Shown here: positions 43,631 to 50,565 of the stretch, piece by piece
Numbering within the stretch: position 1 is the first letter of the stretch
Layout: each line of letters begins with the position of its first letter
Assembly: GCF_009671245.1 (NCBI RefSeq)
Contig: NZ_VTFS01000007.1
Coordinates: forward strand, 48,931 to 112,930
Length of the DNA stretch: 64,000 nt
Direction of reading: 5' to 3'
Source of the DNA: Marinicella rhabdoformis
GTDB taxonomy: Bacteria; Pseudomonadota; Gammaproteobacteria; Xanthomonadales; Marinicellaceae
Notes under the pieces: model-generated
What the model saw: only the letters and a program-made list of their open reading frames with translations
What the model was told of the DNA's origin: nothing
Database searches by the model: none
Made by a program: the position numbers and the translations under genes

Positions 43631-44884
43631 ATGAAACTGAACATCAGCACCATCAACGCCCTCAAACATGAAAAGAAGCAATACAAAGTATTTGATGGTG
43701 GCGGCTTGTTTTTGTTGGTACATCCAAATGGCTCTAAATACTGGCGGCTTAATTATCGCTACCAAGGCAAACAAAAAACCATTGCTTTGGGCGTGTTTGG
43801 TAAAGGAGCTGACCACATCACTTTAGCCAAAGCCAGACAACTGGCACAAGAAGTTAAAAAGCTATTGGCCGAGGGCAAAGACCCATCAGAAGAAAAGAAA
43901 GAACAAACAGCCAAAACCAAAGGCACCAACTCTTTTGAAACCATCGCCAGACAATGGATAGACAGCAAATCAGAACAATGGACTGAACGCCACACCAAAG
44001 CCGTACTGAAAACCTTAGAGCAAAACATCTTTCCATACATCGGCACCGACCCAATCAACACCATCACATCACAAAAGCTTTTAGCCACACTCAGGCGCAT
44101 AGAAAAACGCGGCTCACTGGAAATGCTCAAAAAAATACGGCAAAGGTGCAACGGCATATTTGTTTTTGCAAAAATAAGCGGCCTGATTGAAAGCAACCCA
44201 GCCGAGGGTATATCTCAGGTATTGAAAACCCACAAAGCCAACAACCACAGAAGCATCAATCTATCTGAATTACCCGAACTGGTAAACGCCATCAACACAT
44301 TCACATTAGAACCCACCACAAAAACAGGCTTATTGATTGCCCTCTATACTTTCCAACGCACAAACGAAATACGCTTTGCCCAATGGCATGAGTTTGATTT
44401 TGAAGCGGGTAAATGGTCAATACCAGCGGCCAGAATGAAAATGAAGCGCGACCATGTGGTGCCGCTATCTAAACAGGCCATAGAAGCGTTAAAGTCATTA
44501 CAGCCCATCACCGGGCACTACCCTTTTGTGTTTGCATCGACACATAAACCAAATACTCAGCCTTTCAGTGAGAACGCCATGCTGTTTGCCCTATATAGAA
44601 TGGGCTTTAATGGCCGCCATACAGTGCATGGGTGCCGCCACTTGGCATCAACAACCCTTAATGAAATGGGCTTTGATAGCCGGTGGATAGAAAAACAATT
44701 GAGCCATGAAGACAAGAACACCATTCGCGGCACCTACAACAAAGCCGAGTACATGCCCGAACGCACCAAAATGATGCAACAATGGGCAGATTTTGTGGAT
44801 CAAGCGGACGGTTCTAATATCGTGCCAATAGGACACAAGAAAACGAAACAATCAGCTGATTCAAATGCAAACACCACCATGTAA
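43631..44884 (+). CDS. P4-type tyrosine integrase
   Basis: This 417-residue integrase has an N-terminal DUF4102 arm-binding domain (FDGGGLFLLVHPNGSKYWRL, TIALGVFG, LAKARQLAQEVKKLLAEGKD), a core-binding domain, and a catalytic domain. That domain has Arg in FQRTNEIRFAQWHEF, the His-x-x-Arg motif in VHGCRHLAST, a second His in LSHEDK, and the nucleophile Tyr in YNKAEYMPERTKMMQ. It should catalyse site-specific recombination between the attL and attR repeats. ATG 43631 (MKLNIST) matches the family start; upstream in-frame codons run through the arm repeats. No clear ribosome-binding site is seen. Confidence 0.93.
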   Translation: MKLNISTINALKHEKKQYKVFDGGGLFLLVHPNGSKYWRLNYRYQGKQKTIALGVFGKGADHITLAKARQLAQEVKKLLAEGKDPSEEKKEQTAKTKGTNSFETIARQWIDSKSEQWTERHTKAVLKTLEQNIFPYIGTDPINTITSQKLLATLRRIEKRGSLEMLKKIRQRCNGIFVFAKISGLIESNPAEGISQVLKTHKANNHRSINLSELPELVNAINTFTLEPTTKTGLLIALYTFQRTNEIRFAQWHEFDFEAGKWSIPAARMKMKRDHVVPLSKQAIEALKSLQPITGHYPFVFASTHKPNTQPFSENAMLFALYRMGFNGRHTVHGCRHLASTTLNEMGFDSRWIEKQLSHEDKNTIRGTYNKAEYMPERTKMMQQWADFVDQADGSNIVPIGHKKTKQSADSNANTTM

Positions 44885-44944
44885 ACCGTGCACAAATCTT
44901 ATGTGGTGGCCGTTTGTTTCAATCATAAAATAGGAGTATTAAAC

Positions 44945-45082
44945 ATGACAAAATATTGTGTATTGTTTCTAAGAAACAAAACAGAACATCGAAGCCCTTG
45001 GTTCTCTACAATGTCAAATGCCAAACTTGCACTAAACATTATTAAAAACAAAGGTTTTGAAGCTGTTATATACATTGATTAA
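44945..45082 (+). CDS. 45-aa hypothetical protein
   Basis: The 45-residue protein begins MTKYCVLFLRNK and ends AVIYID, a beta-alpha-beta-like pattern. AGGAG at 44932-44936, 8 bases upstream of ATG 44945, is a strong ribosome-binding site and the main evidence that it is translated. No family is recognised. It lies directly upstream of the C4-like RNA. Confidence 0.5.
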   Translation: MTKYCVLFLRNKTEHRSPWFSTMSNAKLALNIIKNKGFEAVIYID

Positions 45083-45098
45083 AATAAATAAGCAAAAC

Positions 45099-45155
45099 AG
45101 CCATGCCATAGGTTAGCTACCGAACAGCGGACACTTTCACCGCCTTGGCATGGTT
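45099..45155 (+). ncRNA. C4-like three-way-junction RNA
   Basis: The outer stem CCATGCC (45101-45107) / GGCATGG (45147-45153), extendable by two pairs, encloses hairpin GGT-TAGCT-ACC (45111-45121) and hairpin GCGG-ACACTTTCA-CCGC (45127-45143). This two-hairpin multiloop and the TTAGCTACC and CTTTCACC loops resemble my recollection of the C4 antisense RNA family of P1/P7 and the P4 CI immunity RNA. A CACTTTC loop could pair with GAAAG..TG in the GGGAAAGGGTG segment at the ribosome-binding site of the next gene (45175-45185). Family membership is inference. Confidence 0.6.
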
Positions 45156-45185
45156 TATATTTGAAAGAGATCACGGGAAAGGGTG

Positions 45186-46013
45186 ATGACAAGCGTTTTA
45201 GACGAGATAAATAAATTAGCCAATGGTTTAGGAAAAGAAAACCCTAATCTTGCCCATAAGTTTTCAGATGGGTTGTCATATATTGATTATTTCTTACAAC
45301 AGGAACGTTCGGACTTTATTGATACACAAGGTCAAGCATTATCATATTACTTAACTAAATGCAGTATTCAAAATGTTAGCAAGATAGCAAAATCCTTTTC
45401 GAGAGTAAAAAATGTGAATTTAACTATATCACAAGCTTTATCACTGGCAGATAGCTGTCTTAAACTTGCTATTGGCATTTCTAAAACAACTACTACAAAA
45501 TCAGATATAGAAGATGCACGAAAATCAGCAATTCAACTTGCAAGGTTTATAAAAATGAATTCTTTTCTTGAAGAAAAATACAGGGATGATGACCAACCAT
45601 TTGAACTAGGTTCATATGTTAATGACCCATTTCAATTATATGAAAACATAAAAAGGTCTGGAGAAATCAAACCAATAAATTTAGCCCTTTACACAAAAGC
45701 GAATGTTATTAACAGGCATATAAATAACCTCCTACCACCACTTGATGAAATCTTGATTGAGCTAAGTGACAACCTGAAAAAAATGTCTCAAGTTGCACCA
45801 ATCATAAAAAGACCAAATGGAAACAATTCAGACTTGCAATGTTTTTGCAGAATATTTAATGAACGCTTACGTTGGTACTCAGACAAACCTTACTACTCAT
45901 TTATTTCTAAAATTGCAGCTGCAATCTTTAAAAACTCAGGAATAAGCATAAGCGCCGACTATGTTGATAAGATATGCCAAACTCAATACCACATCCCGGC
46001 CGAAGATGATTAA
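45186..46013 (+). CDS. 275-aa hypothetical protein of the satellite
   Basis: I recognise no domain. The protein is mostly helical, without signal peptide or membrane span, and has segments FSDGLSYIDYFLQQERSDF, AKSFSRVKNVNLTISQALSL and a C-terminal CRIFNERLRWYSDKPYYSF. Its base composition is the most AT-rich of the element, unlike the flanking chromosome. It is the largest non-integrase gene of the island and lies directly behind the C4-like RNA, where P1-type elements place the genes controlled by that RNA. It could be an antirepressor-like, replication or anti-phage protein. ATG 45186 is preceded by GGGAAAGGG. GGGG-N6-CCCC at 46021-46034 forms a small hairpin after the stop. Confidence 0.6.
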   Translation: MTSVLDEINKLANGLGKENPNLAHKFSDGLSYIDYFLQQERSDFIDTQGQALSYYLTKCSIQNVSKIAKSFSRVKNVNLTISQALSLADSCLKLAIGISKTTTTKSDIEDARKSAIQLARFIKMNSFLEEKYRDDDQPFELGSYVNDPFQLYENIKRSGEIKPINLALYTKANVINRHINNLLPPLDEILIELSDNLKKMSQVAPIIKRPNGNNSDLQCFCRIFNERLRWYSDKPYYSFISKIAAAIFKNSGISISADYVDKICQTQYHIPAEDD

Positions 46014-46118
46014 CTACATTGGGGAGTGAACCCCTTGATTTAATTCGAGAACCTTACCTGAAGTTTAAAACCTTGGCACTTAAAATTAACTCCAATGAAA
46101 TCAAATGGAGTATCTTAA

Positions 46119-46319
46119 ATGCAAAAGCAGTTAAACACAGAAAGAGCATACAGCACCAAAGAACTGTGCTCTATTTTTCAAATTCACAAATCCACGGTGC
46201 GCCGATGGGTAATTGATGGAACCCTACCAGCACCAATCAAGTTGGGGCGCAGTACCCGATTCTTAAAATCTGAGATTGATCAGATTATCCAAGCAAAGAA
46301 AGATGAGCGAGTGATATGA
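46119..46319 (+). CDS. AlpA-family transcriptional regulator
   Basis: This 66-residue protein has a MerR-like helix-turn-helix (YSTKELCSIFQIHKSTVRRWV) with the following wing IDGTLPAPIKLGRSTRFLKSEIDQII, the AlpA/Cox-like pattern. In P4-like elements such proteins activate or direct excision and control late transcription. GGAG at 46107-46110 precedes ATG 46119 by 8 bases. It overlaps the next small gene by 4 bases. Confidence 0.92.
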   Translation: MQKQLNTERAYSTKELCSIFQIHKSTVRRWVIDGTLPAPIKLGRSTRFLKSEIDQIIQAKKDERVI

Positions 46320-46441
46320 ACACACCACCGTTTATTTATTTTGTATCACGCAATAAAAAAGCCATCAACAGACCCGTTCAAAAGTTAGTTGAAAGCTTTG
46401 GAGTTGCACTTCTTAAAACCTTGATTAAAGGAGACATCTAA
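46316..46441 (+). CDS. 41-aa hypothetical protein overlapping alpA
   Basis: ATG 46316 overlaps the alpA stop (ATGA) and the frame ends at TAA 46439-46441, immediately before the next ATG. The product begins MNTPPFIYFVSRNKKAINR and is basic. No family is recognised. The seamless coupling on both sides is the evidence for translation. Confidence 0.5.
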   Translation: MNTPPFIYFVSRNKKAINRPVQKLVESFGVALLKTLIKGDI

Positions 46442-46753
46442 ATGTCAAACAAAGAAAGCACTACTGGCGGCAATTCTACCAGTAATCCACCAAGCAATCC
46501 ACCACCAACAGGCAAACAGGTTCGGCAGATGTGCAAAAGCCGTAAAAGCCAAAAGAAAGTCATACTTGAAACCGCCCAACGTGATGGTTCAATTAGTTCT
46601 GAACAAATGAAAGCAATGGGCTTTTATTCTGGAAATAAACGAATTTCTGAATTAAAAGAAGATGGGCATATATTCATCAAAACCCAAGACTGGAAACGGA
46701 ATGGCTTGGCTACTTACCATTACCTTGGTCATAAAGGTGATGCCAATGAGTAA
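46442..46753 (+). CDS. small winged-helix (HTH_39-like) protein
   Basis: This 103-residue protein has a low-complexity Ser/Asn/Pro N-terminus (about 1-25), then a compact helix-turn-helix with wing: KKVILETAQRDGSISSEQMK, FYSGNKRISELKEDGHIFI, LATYHYLG. The pattern resembles the small HTH domains found in phage and island proteins. The ribosome-binding site AAAGGAGA lies inside the preceding 41-aa gene. It probably binds DNA. Confidence 0.7.
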   Translation: MSNKESTTGGNSTSNPPSNPPPTGKQVRQMCKSRKSQKKVILETAQRDGSISSEQMKAMGFYSGNKRISELKEDGHIFIKTQDWKRNGLATYHYLGHKGDANE

Positions 46754-47210
46754 TGTAATTAAACTAAAGCCAAACTGTACAACTCACGACTTGAATAACC
46801 CCGCTGACGGTGAATTGGTGCTGATTCCAAAAGGGTGGTATGAAGCCACCCTCACAAACTGGAAAACTGGTTACTTGTTTGGTGTACCTAAAGTGGTAAT
46901 GATGTTCAGCATTACAGACATGGGCGAACATTTCGGCAAAGTGATACCTAAGTATTACAACGTGAAACGCTTACTTAATAAGCAAGGCATCAAAGGTAAG
47001 TTTGTGGCAAAGCCGCGTGGCGATTTACTCAAAGATTGGTATTCATTGTTTCCTGATTCACCAGTACTGAGAACAGACAAGATACCCATAACTAAAATGC
47101 AACGCGAACCGCTGATGGTTCAGGTTGATACTGTCAAAAAAGATTATCAACAAAAAGAGTATGCACCACAAATGCATTACTCAACCATTAGGAGTTTAAA
47201 AATCACATGA
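46746..47210 (+). CDS. 154-aa conserved-type island protein, unknown function
   Basis: The protein begins MSNVIKLKPNC and contains ELVLIPKGWYEATLTNWKTG, VPKVVMMFSITDMGEHFGKV, PRGDLLKDWYSLFPDS and MQREPLMVQVDTVKKDYQQK. It looks beta-rich, like phage single-strand-DNA-binding or DUF669-type proteins, but I cannot assign it. AAGGTG at 46733-46738 supports ATG 46746, which lies within the end of the previous gene. It is followed by a coupled 46-aa gene. Confidence 0.65.
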   Translation: MSNVIKLKPNCTTHDLNNPADGELVLIPKGWYEATLTNWKTGYLFGVPKVVMMFSITDMGEHFGKVIPKYYNVKRLLNKQGIKGKFVAKPRGDLLKDWYSLFPDSPVLRTDKIPITKMQREPLMVQVDTVKKDYQQKEYAPQMHYSTIRSLKIT

Positions 47211-47347
47211 GTTACACGGCATCAGTTTTATCTTTAGTATTAGTTATAGCTAACCTATACCTAAAGCTACCCTATGCATCCTTGTTAAAAACAGGCTTAA
47301 AAACCAATGAGAGCAACGGTTTATCAAAAACTGTTACGTCCAAATAA
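47207..47347 (+). CDS. 46-aa single-span membrane peptide
   Basis: ATG 47207 overlaps the stop of the previous gene (ATGA) and the frame ends at TAA 47345-47347. The first half (TASVLSLVLVIANLYL) is one hydrophobic span, followed by a Lys/Asn/Ser tail. A holin- or immunity-like role is possible for a phage-related element, but nothing proves it. Confidence 0.5.
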   Translation: MSYTASVLSLVLVIANLYLKLPYASLLKTGLKTNESNGLSKTVTSK

Positions 47348-47483
47348 TTTAACCCAAATTTGACCAATGGAATAAATCATAGAAGGTCAGATGCTAACTA
47401 TATAAATAGCTATGGCGGGGCATCACAACCCCGCTTCCATCCTTGACTTGAAAACAAACAAAGAAACATACATTGAGAAAAAT

Positions 47484-47753
47484 ATGACACCTACTGAGTT
47501 AAAAGACAAAGTATTTGATTACATGAACAACATTGATGACGTTTTGGATAATCAAAACACACTTGAATTATTAGCAATGACTAACAACCAGTTTTGGGTG
47601 CATATTAAAACTGCATTGGCACATGGCGTTGGATTGGGTGTTGATGCGCTTGAAAAATATTTACACCATGATGAATACAGAAGTTTAATTAAATTTACAA
47701 TCAACTTTATTCGCGACCTATTTTGTGATCAAGTGATAGACAAGCACGGTTAA
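47484..47753 (+). CDS. 89-aa hypothetical protein
   Basis: The protein begins MTPTELKDKVFDYMNNIDDV and is predicted helical, with AHGVGLGVDALEKYLHHDEY in the middle. ATG 47484 is chosen because the in-frame ATG at 47412 is buried in a GC-rich hairpin (GCGGGG 47415-47420 / CCCCGC 47429-47434) and has no ribosome-binding site. The function is unknown. It lies just upstream of the TerS-like gene. Confidence 0.55.
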   Translation: MTPTELKDKVFDYMNNIDDVLDNQNTLELLAMTNNQFWVHIKTALAHGVGLGVDALEKYLHHDEYRSLIKFTINFIRDLFCDQVIDKHG

Positions 47754-47776
47754 AAATAATCAAAACAGGAACGAAA

Positions 47777-48292
47777 ATGGCAAGACCAACTAAATACAAA
47801 CCAGAATTTGCAAAACAAGCATCACAGATATGTAAGCTCGGCGCAACCGATAAAGACCTGGCTGATATTTTTGGCGTTGATGAAAGAACAATCAACACAT
47901 GGAAGCAAAAACATGATGAGTTTTTTCAGTCCTTAAAAAAGGGCAAGGATTATTTTGATTGCAAAGTAGAGACTGCACTTGCAGAACGGGCGATTGGCTT
48001 CAAACACCCAGAAGAAAAAATATTTCTTAATGGTGGTGAAGTTATAAGGATTGAAACAACAAAACACTATCCGCCAGATGTAACAGCTTGTATCTATTGG
48101 CTGAATAACAGAAAATCAAAGGAGTGGGCAAGTAGAAAGGCTGTTGAAGCTGAAATAACAGTTGATAAGCTACCTGAAGGCACTGGTGTTTTAATGACGC
48201 CTGACGTGCTTAGTATTGATGACTGGACTAAACTATCAAAAGAAGCCAATCAAAACCTAACCAAAAAAGAAAAAAAATTCATGGCTCCTTAA
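47777..48292 (+). CDS. terminase small subunit-like protein
   Basis: This 171-residue protein starts MARPTKYKPEFAKQASQIC with a helix-turn-helix (GATDKDLADIFGVDERTINTW), then an oligomerisation-like helical region (CKVETALAERAIGFKHPEEK) and HYPPDVTACIYWLNNRKSKEW, all typical of phage TerS proteins of the DNA-recognising small terminase subunit. AGGAA precedes ATG 47777. The large ATPase/nuclease subunit is absent, so packaging would need a helper phage. It is the last gene of the element. Confidence 0.85.
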   Translation: MARPTKYKPEFAKQASQICKLGATDKDLADIFGVDERTINTWKQKHDEFFQSLKKGKDYFDCKVETALAERAIGFKHPEEKIFLNGGEVIRIETTKHYPPDVTACIYWLNNRKSKEWASRKAVEAEITVDKLPEGTGVLMTPDVLSIDDWTKLSKEANQNLTKKEKKFMAP

Positions 48293-48392
48293 TTAAAAAA
48301 TAAGTGTTATTCATACATCCAACTATTTTCTTCAAAAAAATCATTAAAATATTCAGGCCAATTGTGCTAAAAATAAAAGTCCTAAAAATATA

Positions 48393-48418
48393 TGATGGTA
48401 CATTTGAGGGTACAATTT
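48393..48418 (+). repeat. integrase arm-site-like repeats, right end
   Basis: TGATGGTACATTT (48393-48405) runs into TGAGGGTACAATTT (48405-48418), the same motif as at 43590-43628. The rest of the 309-base stretch between the TerS-like gene and 48602 is AT-rich and holds only these repeats, attR and one arm of a 15-bp inverted repeat. Confidence 0.65.
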
Positions 48419-48467
48419 TTACATTGAATTATATTTCTATAATAATCAAAGGGTTAAAAAGCTGTTA

Positions 48468-48507
48468 GATTCCATTCCCGGCACCATTCTTTGGTTCCAA
48501 CACACTT
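48468..48507 (+). repeat. attR direct repeat
   Basis: This is a 40-nt copy of the tRNA-Leu 3' region, GATTCCATTCCCGG then CACCATTCTTTGGTTCC and on to CACACTT. It lacks one G of the tRNA copy, so its acceptor stem could not pair fully, but the functional tRNA is at the other end. It marks the right border of the element. Confidence 0.9.
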
Positions 48508-48923
48508 AATACAGCCTTATTAGCTCAATAAAGTTCCCACTTAAAATTGATTCATCCGAATACAGTTGATACACTCTTGTTATTCGACACACCCAGCTCA
48601 AATGAACCCATACCAAGCCAAACTCGAATCCATTCAATCCAGACGCCTGACCATGAGTCAACGCACCACCGCTTTTATCAAATCAGCAGCTTGGCTGTGT
48701 TTTGCTTTTGCAGTGATACCTGCATTACTTGGCATGACTTGGCGAGGGGTTGAAGTTGGCTATGGTATTGATACGGGGAACAATATTTGGGCAGAACCTT
48801 TGGTTTATGTGTTTTGCTTATTGAACAGCCTGGCTCTGTTGTATCTGTTTTTCAATGCCTTGATTCAAAGCAAAAAATTGCTGACAAGATGCCTCAGCGG
48901 CATCCAAGAATAAGGCTGTATTA
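48507..48923. repeat. 15-bp perfect inverted repeats flanking a small membrane-protein gene
   Basis: TAATACAGCCTTATT at 48507-48521 and its exact reverse complement at 48909-48923 bracket a 417-bp segment holding only the 103-aa gene. The right arm overlaps that gene's stop codon. The repeat begins where attR ends. A gene-carrying MITE-like unit or paired regulatory/terminator sequences are both possible; I saw no clear target duplication. Confidence 0.6.
48602..48913 (+). CDS. 103-aa two-span membrane protein, unknown
   Basis: The protein begins MNPYQAKLESIQSRRLTMSQ and has two hydrophobic spans, about residues 26-46 (IKSAAWLCFAFAVIPALLGM) and 68-90 (VYVFCLLNSLALLYLFFNAL). The N-terminal part is basic. 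No family is recognised. It lies between the integrated element and the LPS cluster, which it meets tail to tail. Confidence 0.6.
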   Translation: MNPYQAKLESIQSRRLTMSQRTTAFIKSAAWLCFAFAVIPALLGMTWRGVEVGYGIDTGNNIWAEPLVYVFCLLNSLALLYLFFNALIQSKKLLTRCLSGIQE

Positions 48924-48926
48924 GTT

Positions 48927-49823
48927 TCAATAAATCCCTTCAACACCTTCAGGCTGATTTTTAAAACGCCGATGAACCCACAAGTACTGTTCTGGATATT
49001 GTCTTATTTTTTCTTCAAACAGTTGGTTCATCTCGGTCAATGCTTGGCTGTAATCCGAAGAACCCATGCTCGGCAACTCTGGACAAATTTCAACCACCCA
49101 TTGGGCAGGGCCTGTTCTGAAACAAAACCAGGGTACTGCTTTGATGTTGGCACTTTGGGTTAGTTTGGCCGGCGCTGTGGCAGTGGCTGCAGGCCGCTCA
49201 AAAAAAGAAATAAATTCACACTGGTATGAAAAATTTTGGTCGGGTGCATAATACACACCATGCCCTGATTTAATGGATTTGAGTAAAGTGCGCACATCCT
49301 TTTTATCAATCAATTGATCAACAAATTTTTTCCTTGCTACCACAAAATGCGCTTCTAATTGCGTGTTGTTATTGGCTCGTGCCATCATGTGGCCAACGGG
49401 TAAATTTGCGGCCTTTAAAGCATGATTAAGGCCACGTATACCCCATTCTATTGATGTGGTGTGACAACTCAATAGCAGACAACCCTTACCTTCAGCCAAC
49501 ATTTGTTTCAGCCGACCCAAACCTTTGATTTCAAAGCGATTGGCCACATATTTTTCCGGCGCCCACAAAGCTGACATCATTTCAAAAACACCTTGACCTG
49601 TGGCCACCATATTGGCTTTTAACAATTCAGTTTGCTCAGCAGCATCCAGAGTAGAGAAGCAGTGTTTAATATTGGCATGCGCTATTTTTTTTCGTTTATT
49701 AGGTATCCAATACAACAGGCGTCCCATGGTTCGCCCAACACGCATCTGAAGCGACAATGGAAGCTGGCAAAGCCTTTTGGCCAGCATCACCCAAAAGTCA
49801 GTCTTTCTTTTTTTGAAGCTCAT
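48927..49823 (-). CDS. LpxL/HtrB-family lipid A acyltransferase
   Basis: This 298-residue inner-membrane acyltransferase has the catalytic HX4E motif (LLLSCHTTSIEWGIRGL), a middle segment ARANNNTQLE and VYYAPDQNFSYQCEFISFFE with AATATAPAKLTQ, as in LpxL/LpxM. It adds a secondary acyl chain to lipid A. It overlaps the upstream glycosyltransferase gene by 26 bases and is last in a five-gene minus-strand LPS cluster. Confidence 0.92.
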   Translation of the reverse strand: MSFKKRKTDFWVMLAKRLCQLPLSLQMRVGRTMGRLLYWIPNKRKKIAHANIKHCFSTLDAAEQTELLKANMVATGQGVFEMMSALWAPEKYVANRFEIKGLGRLKQMLAEGKGCLLLSCHTTSIEWGIRGLNHALKAANLPVGHMMARANNNTQLEAHFVVARKKFVDQLIDKKDVRTLLKSIKSGHGVYYAPDQNFSYQCEFISFFERPAATATAPAKLTQSANIKAVPWFCFRTGPAQWVVEICPELPSMGSSDYSQALTEMNQLFEEKIRQYPEQYLWVHRRFKNQPEGVEGIY

Positions 49824-50565
49824 ACAATTTGGCGTATTTTAAATAGGCATAATAACTGTTCAAAGTGGCTTTGATGAGGCCGGCAAAGCCATTAAAGATT
49901 TGTCGCCTGACAAAGTACTGTCTGAAAAAGTAAAACACAGGATAAAAAATCAACCTCACCCCACTACAACGAGTACCATTCTGAAATTTTTGTTCTGCCG
50001 CCAATGCTGAATATTGATTTATTTTATCAAGCTTCAATTGAATTGATGTTTCACTAAAGTGTTTAAATGGCGCATAAAGTCGTTTAGTTTTACCTTCCAC
50101 TTGAATAGATTCATGAACCAAGTCCTGACTCATATAAGCATGTTTTTTATTAAACAACCTGACGAATTCATTTCTTTTGACCCAAGGATGAGACCAATGC
50201 CAAAACACCCATTCAATTCTGGGCAAAGCAAAAGCATGCGCTTTGGGTATAGACTGCCGCCATGTTTTAATTTTTTTTATCGCTTTGGGCGTTAAACACT
50301 CATCATCATCCAACAACAGCACCCAATCATGAGAAGCCAAGTCTATCACGGCTTGCTTTTGTTTCGCAAAACCTTGAAACTCAACTTGTTGAAACTGCAC
50401 CTTATTGGCAAATGTTTCTTTAAACTCGTTAATGAAATCCAAAGTTTTATCTTCACTGAACGAGTCTAAAATAATGATTTCATCTGCCCATGCCAGGCTC
50501 TGCAAACATTTTTTAATGGTTTGTTCTGAATTAAAGCTGGTGACAACTGCCGATATTTTAATCAT
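49798..50565 (-). CDS. family 2 glycosyltransferase, LPS core (WaaE/KdtX-like)
   Basis: This 255-residue GT-A enzyme has ISAVVTSFNSEQTIKKCLQSL, DEIIILDSFSEDKT, and the metal-binding LLLDDDECLTPKAIKKI. The length and the WVFWHWSHPWVKRNEFVRLF region are like WaaE/KdtX inner-core beta-1,4-glucosyltransferases. It would add a sugar to the LPS core at the cytoplasmic face. It overlaps waaL-like by 8 bases and the acyltransferase gene by 26. Confidence 0.87.
   Translation of the reverse strand: MIKISAVVTSFNSEQTIKKCLQSLAWADEIIILDSFSEDKTLDFINEFKETFANKVQFQQVEFQGFAKQKQAVIDLASHDWVLLLDDDECLTPKAIKKIKTWRQSIPKAHAFALPRIEWVFWHWSHPWVKRNEFVRLFNKKHAYMSQDLVHESIQVEGKTKRLYAPFKHFSETSIQLKLDKINQYSALAAEQKFQNGTRCSGVRLIFYPVFYFFRQYFVRRQIFNGFAGLIKATLNSYYAYLKYAKLYELQKKKD

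Larger units (their letters stand above)
43458..48507 (+). mobile_element. about 5-kb integrative element in tRNA-Leu, likely minimal phage satellite
   Basis: The element is bounded by near-identical direct repeats, the left one in the tRNA-Leu 3' end. Content, all on plus: P4-type integrase, a 45-aa protein, a C4-like RNA, a 275-aa unknown, AlpA, 41-aa protein, a winged-helix protein, a 154-aa unknown, 46-aa membrane peptide, 89-aa unknown, and a TerS-like protein. Capsid, tail, lysis, large terminase, relaxase and replicase genes are absent. That combination fits a phage satellite that borrows a helper's packaging machinery; an immobile remnant of a larger prophage is the alternative, but the tight gene packing and matched ends argue for an intact small element. 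Confidence 0.8.

Noticed and set aside
47247..47255. TAGCTAACC as a second target of the C4-like RNA loop
   Set aside because: A 9-base match somewhere in 5 kb is expected with appreciable chance, and it lies 2 kb away inside another gene.
47412..47440. cos-like site or start of the 89-aa gene at the GCGGGG/CCCCGC hairpin near the TerS-like gene
   Set aside because: No known cos sequence matches and a 6-bp hairpin is weak evidence. The in-frame ATG within it has no ribosome-binding site, so it was used neither as cos nor as start.
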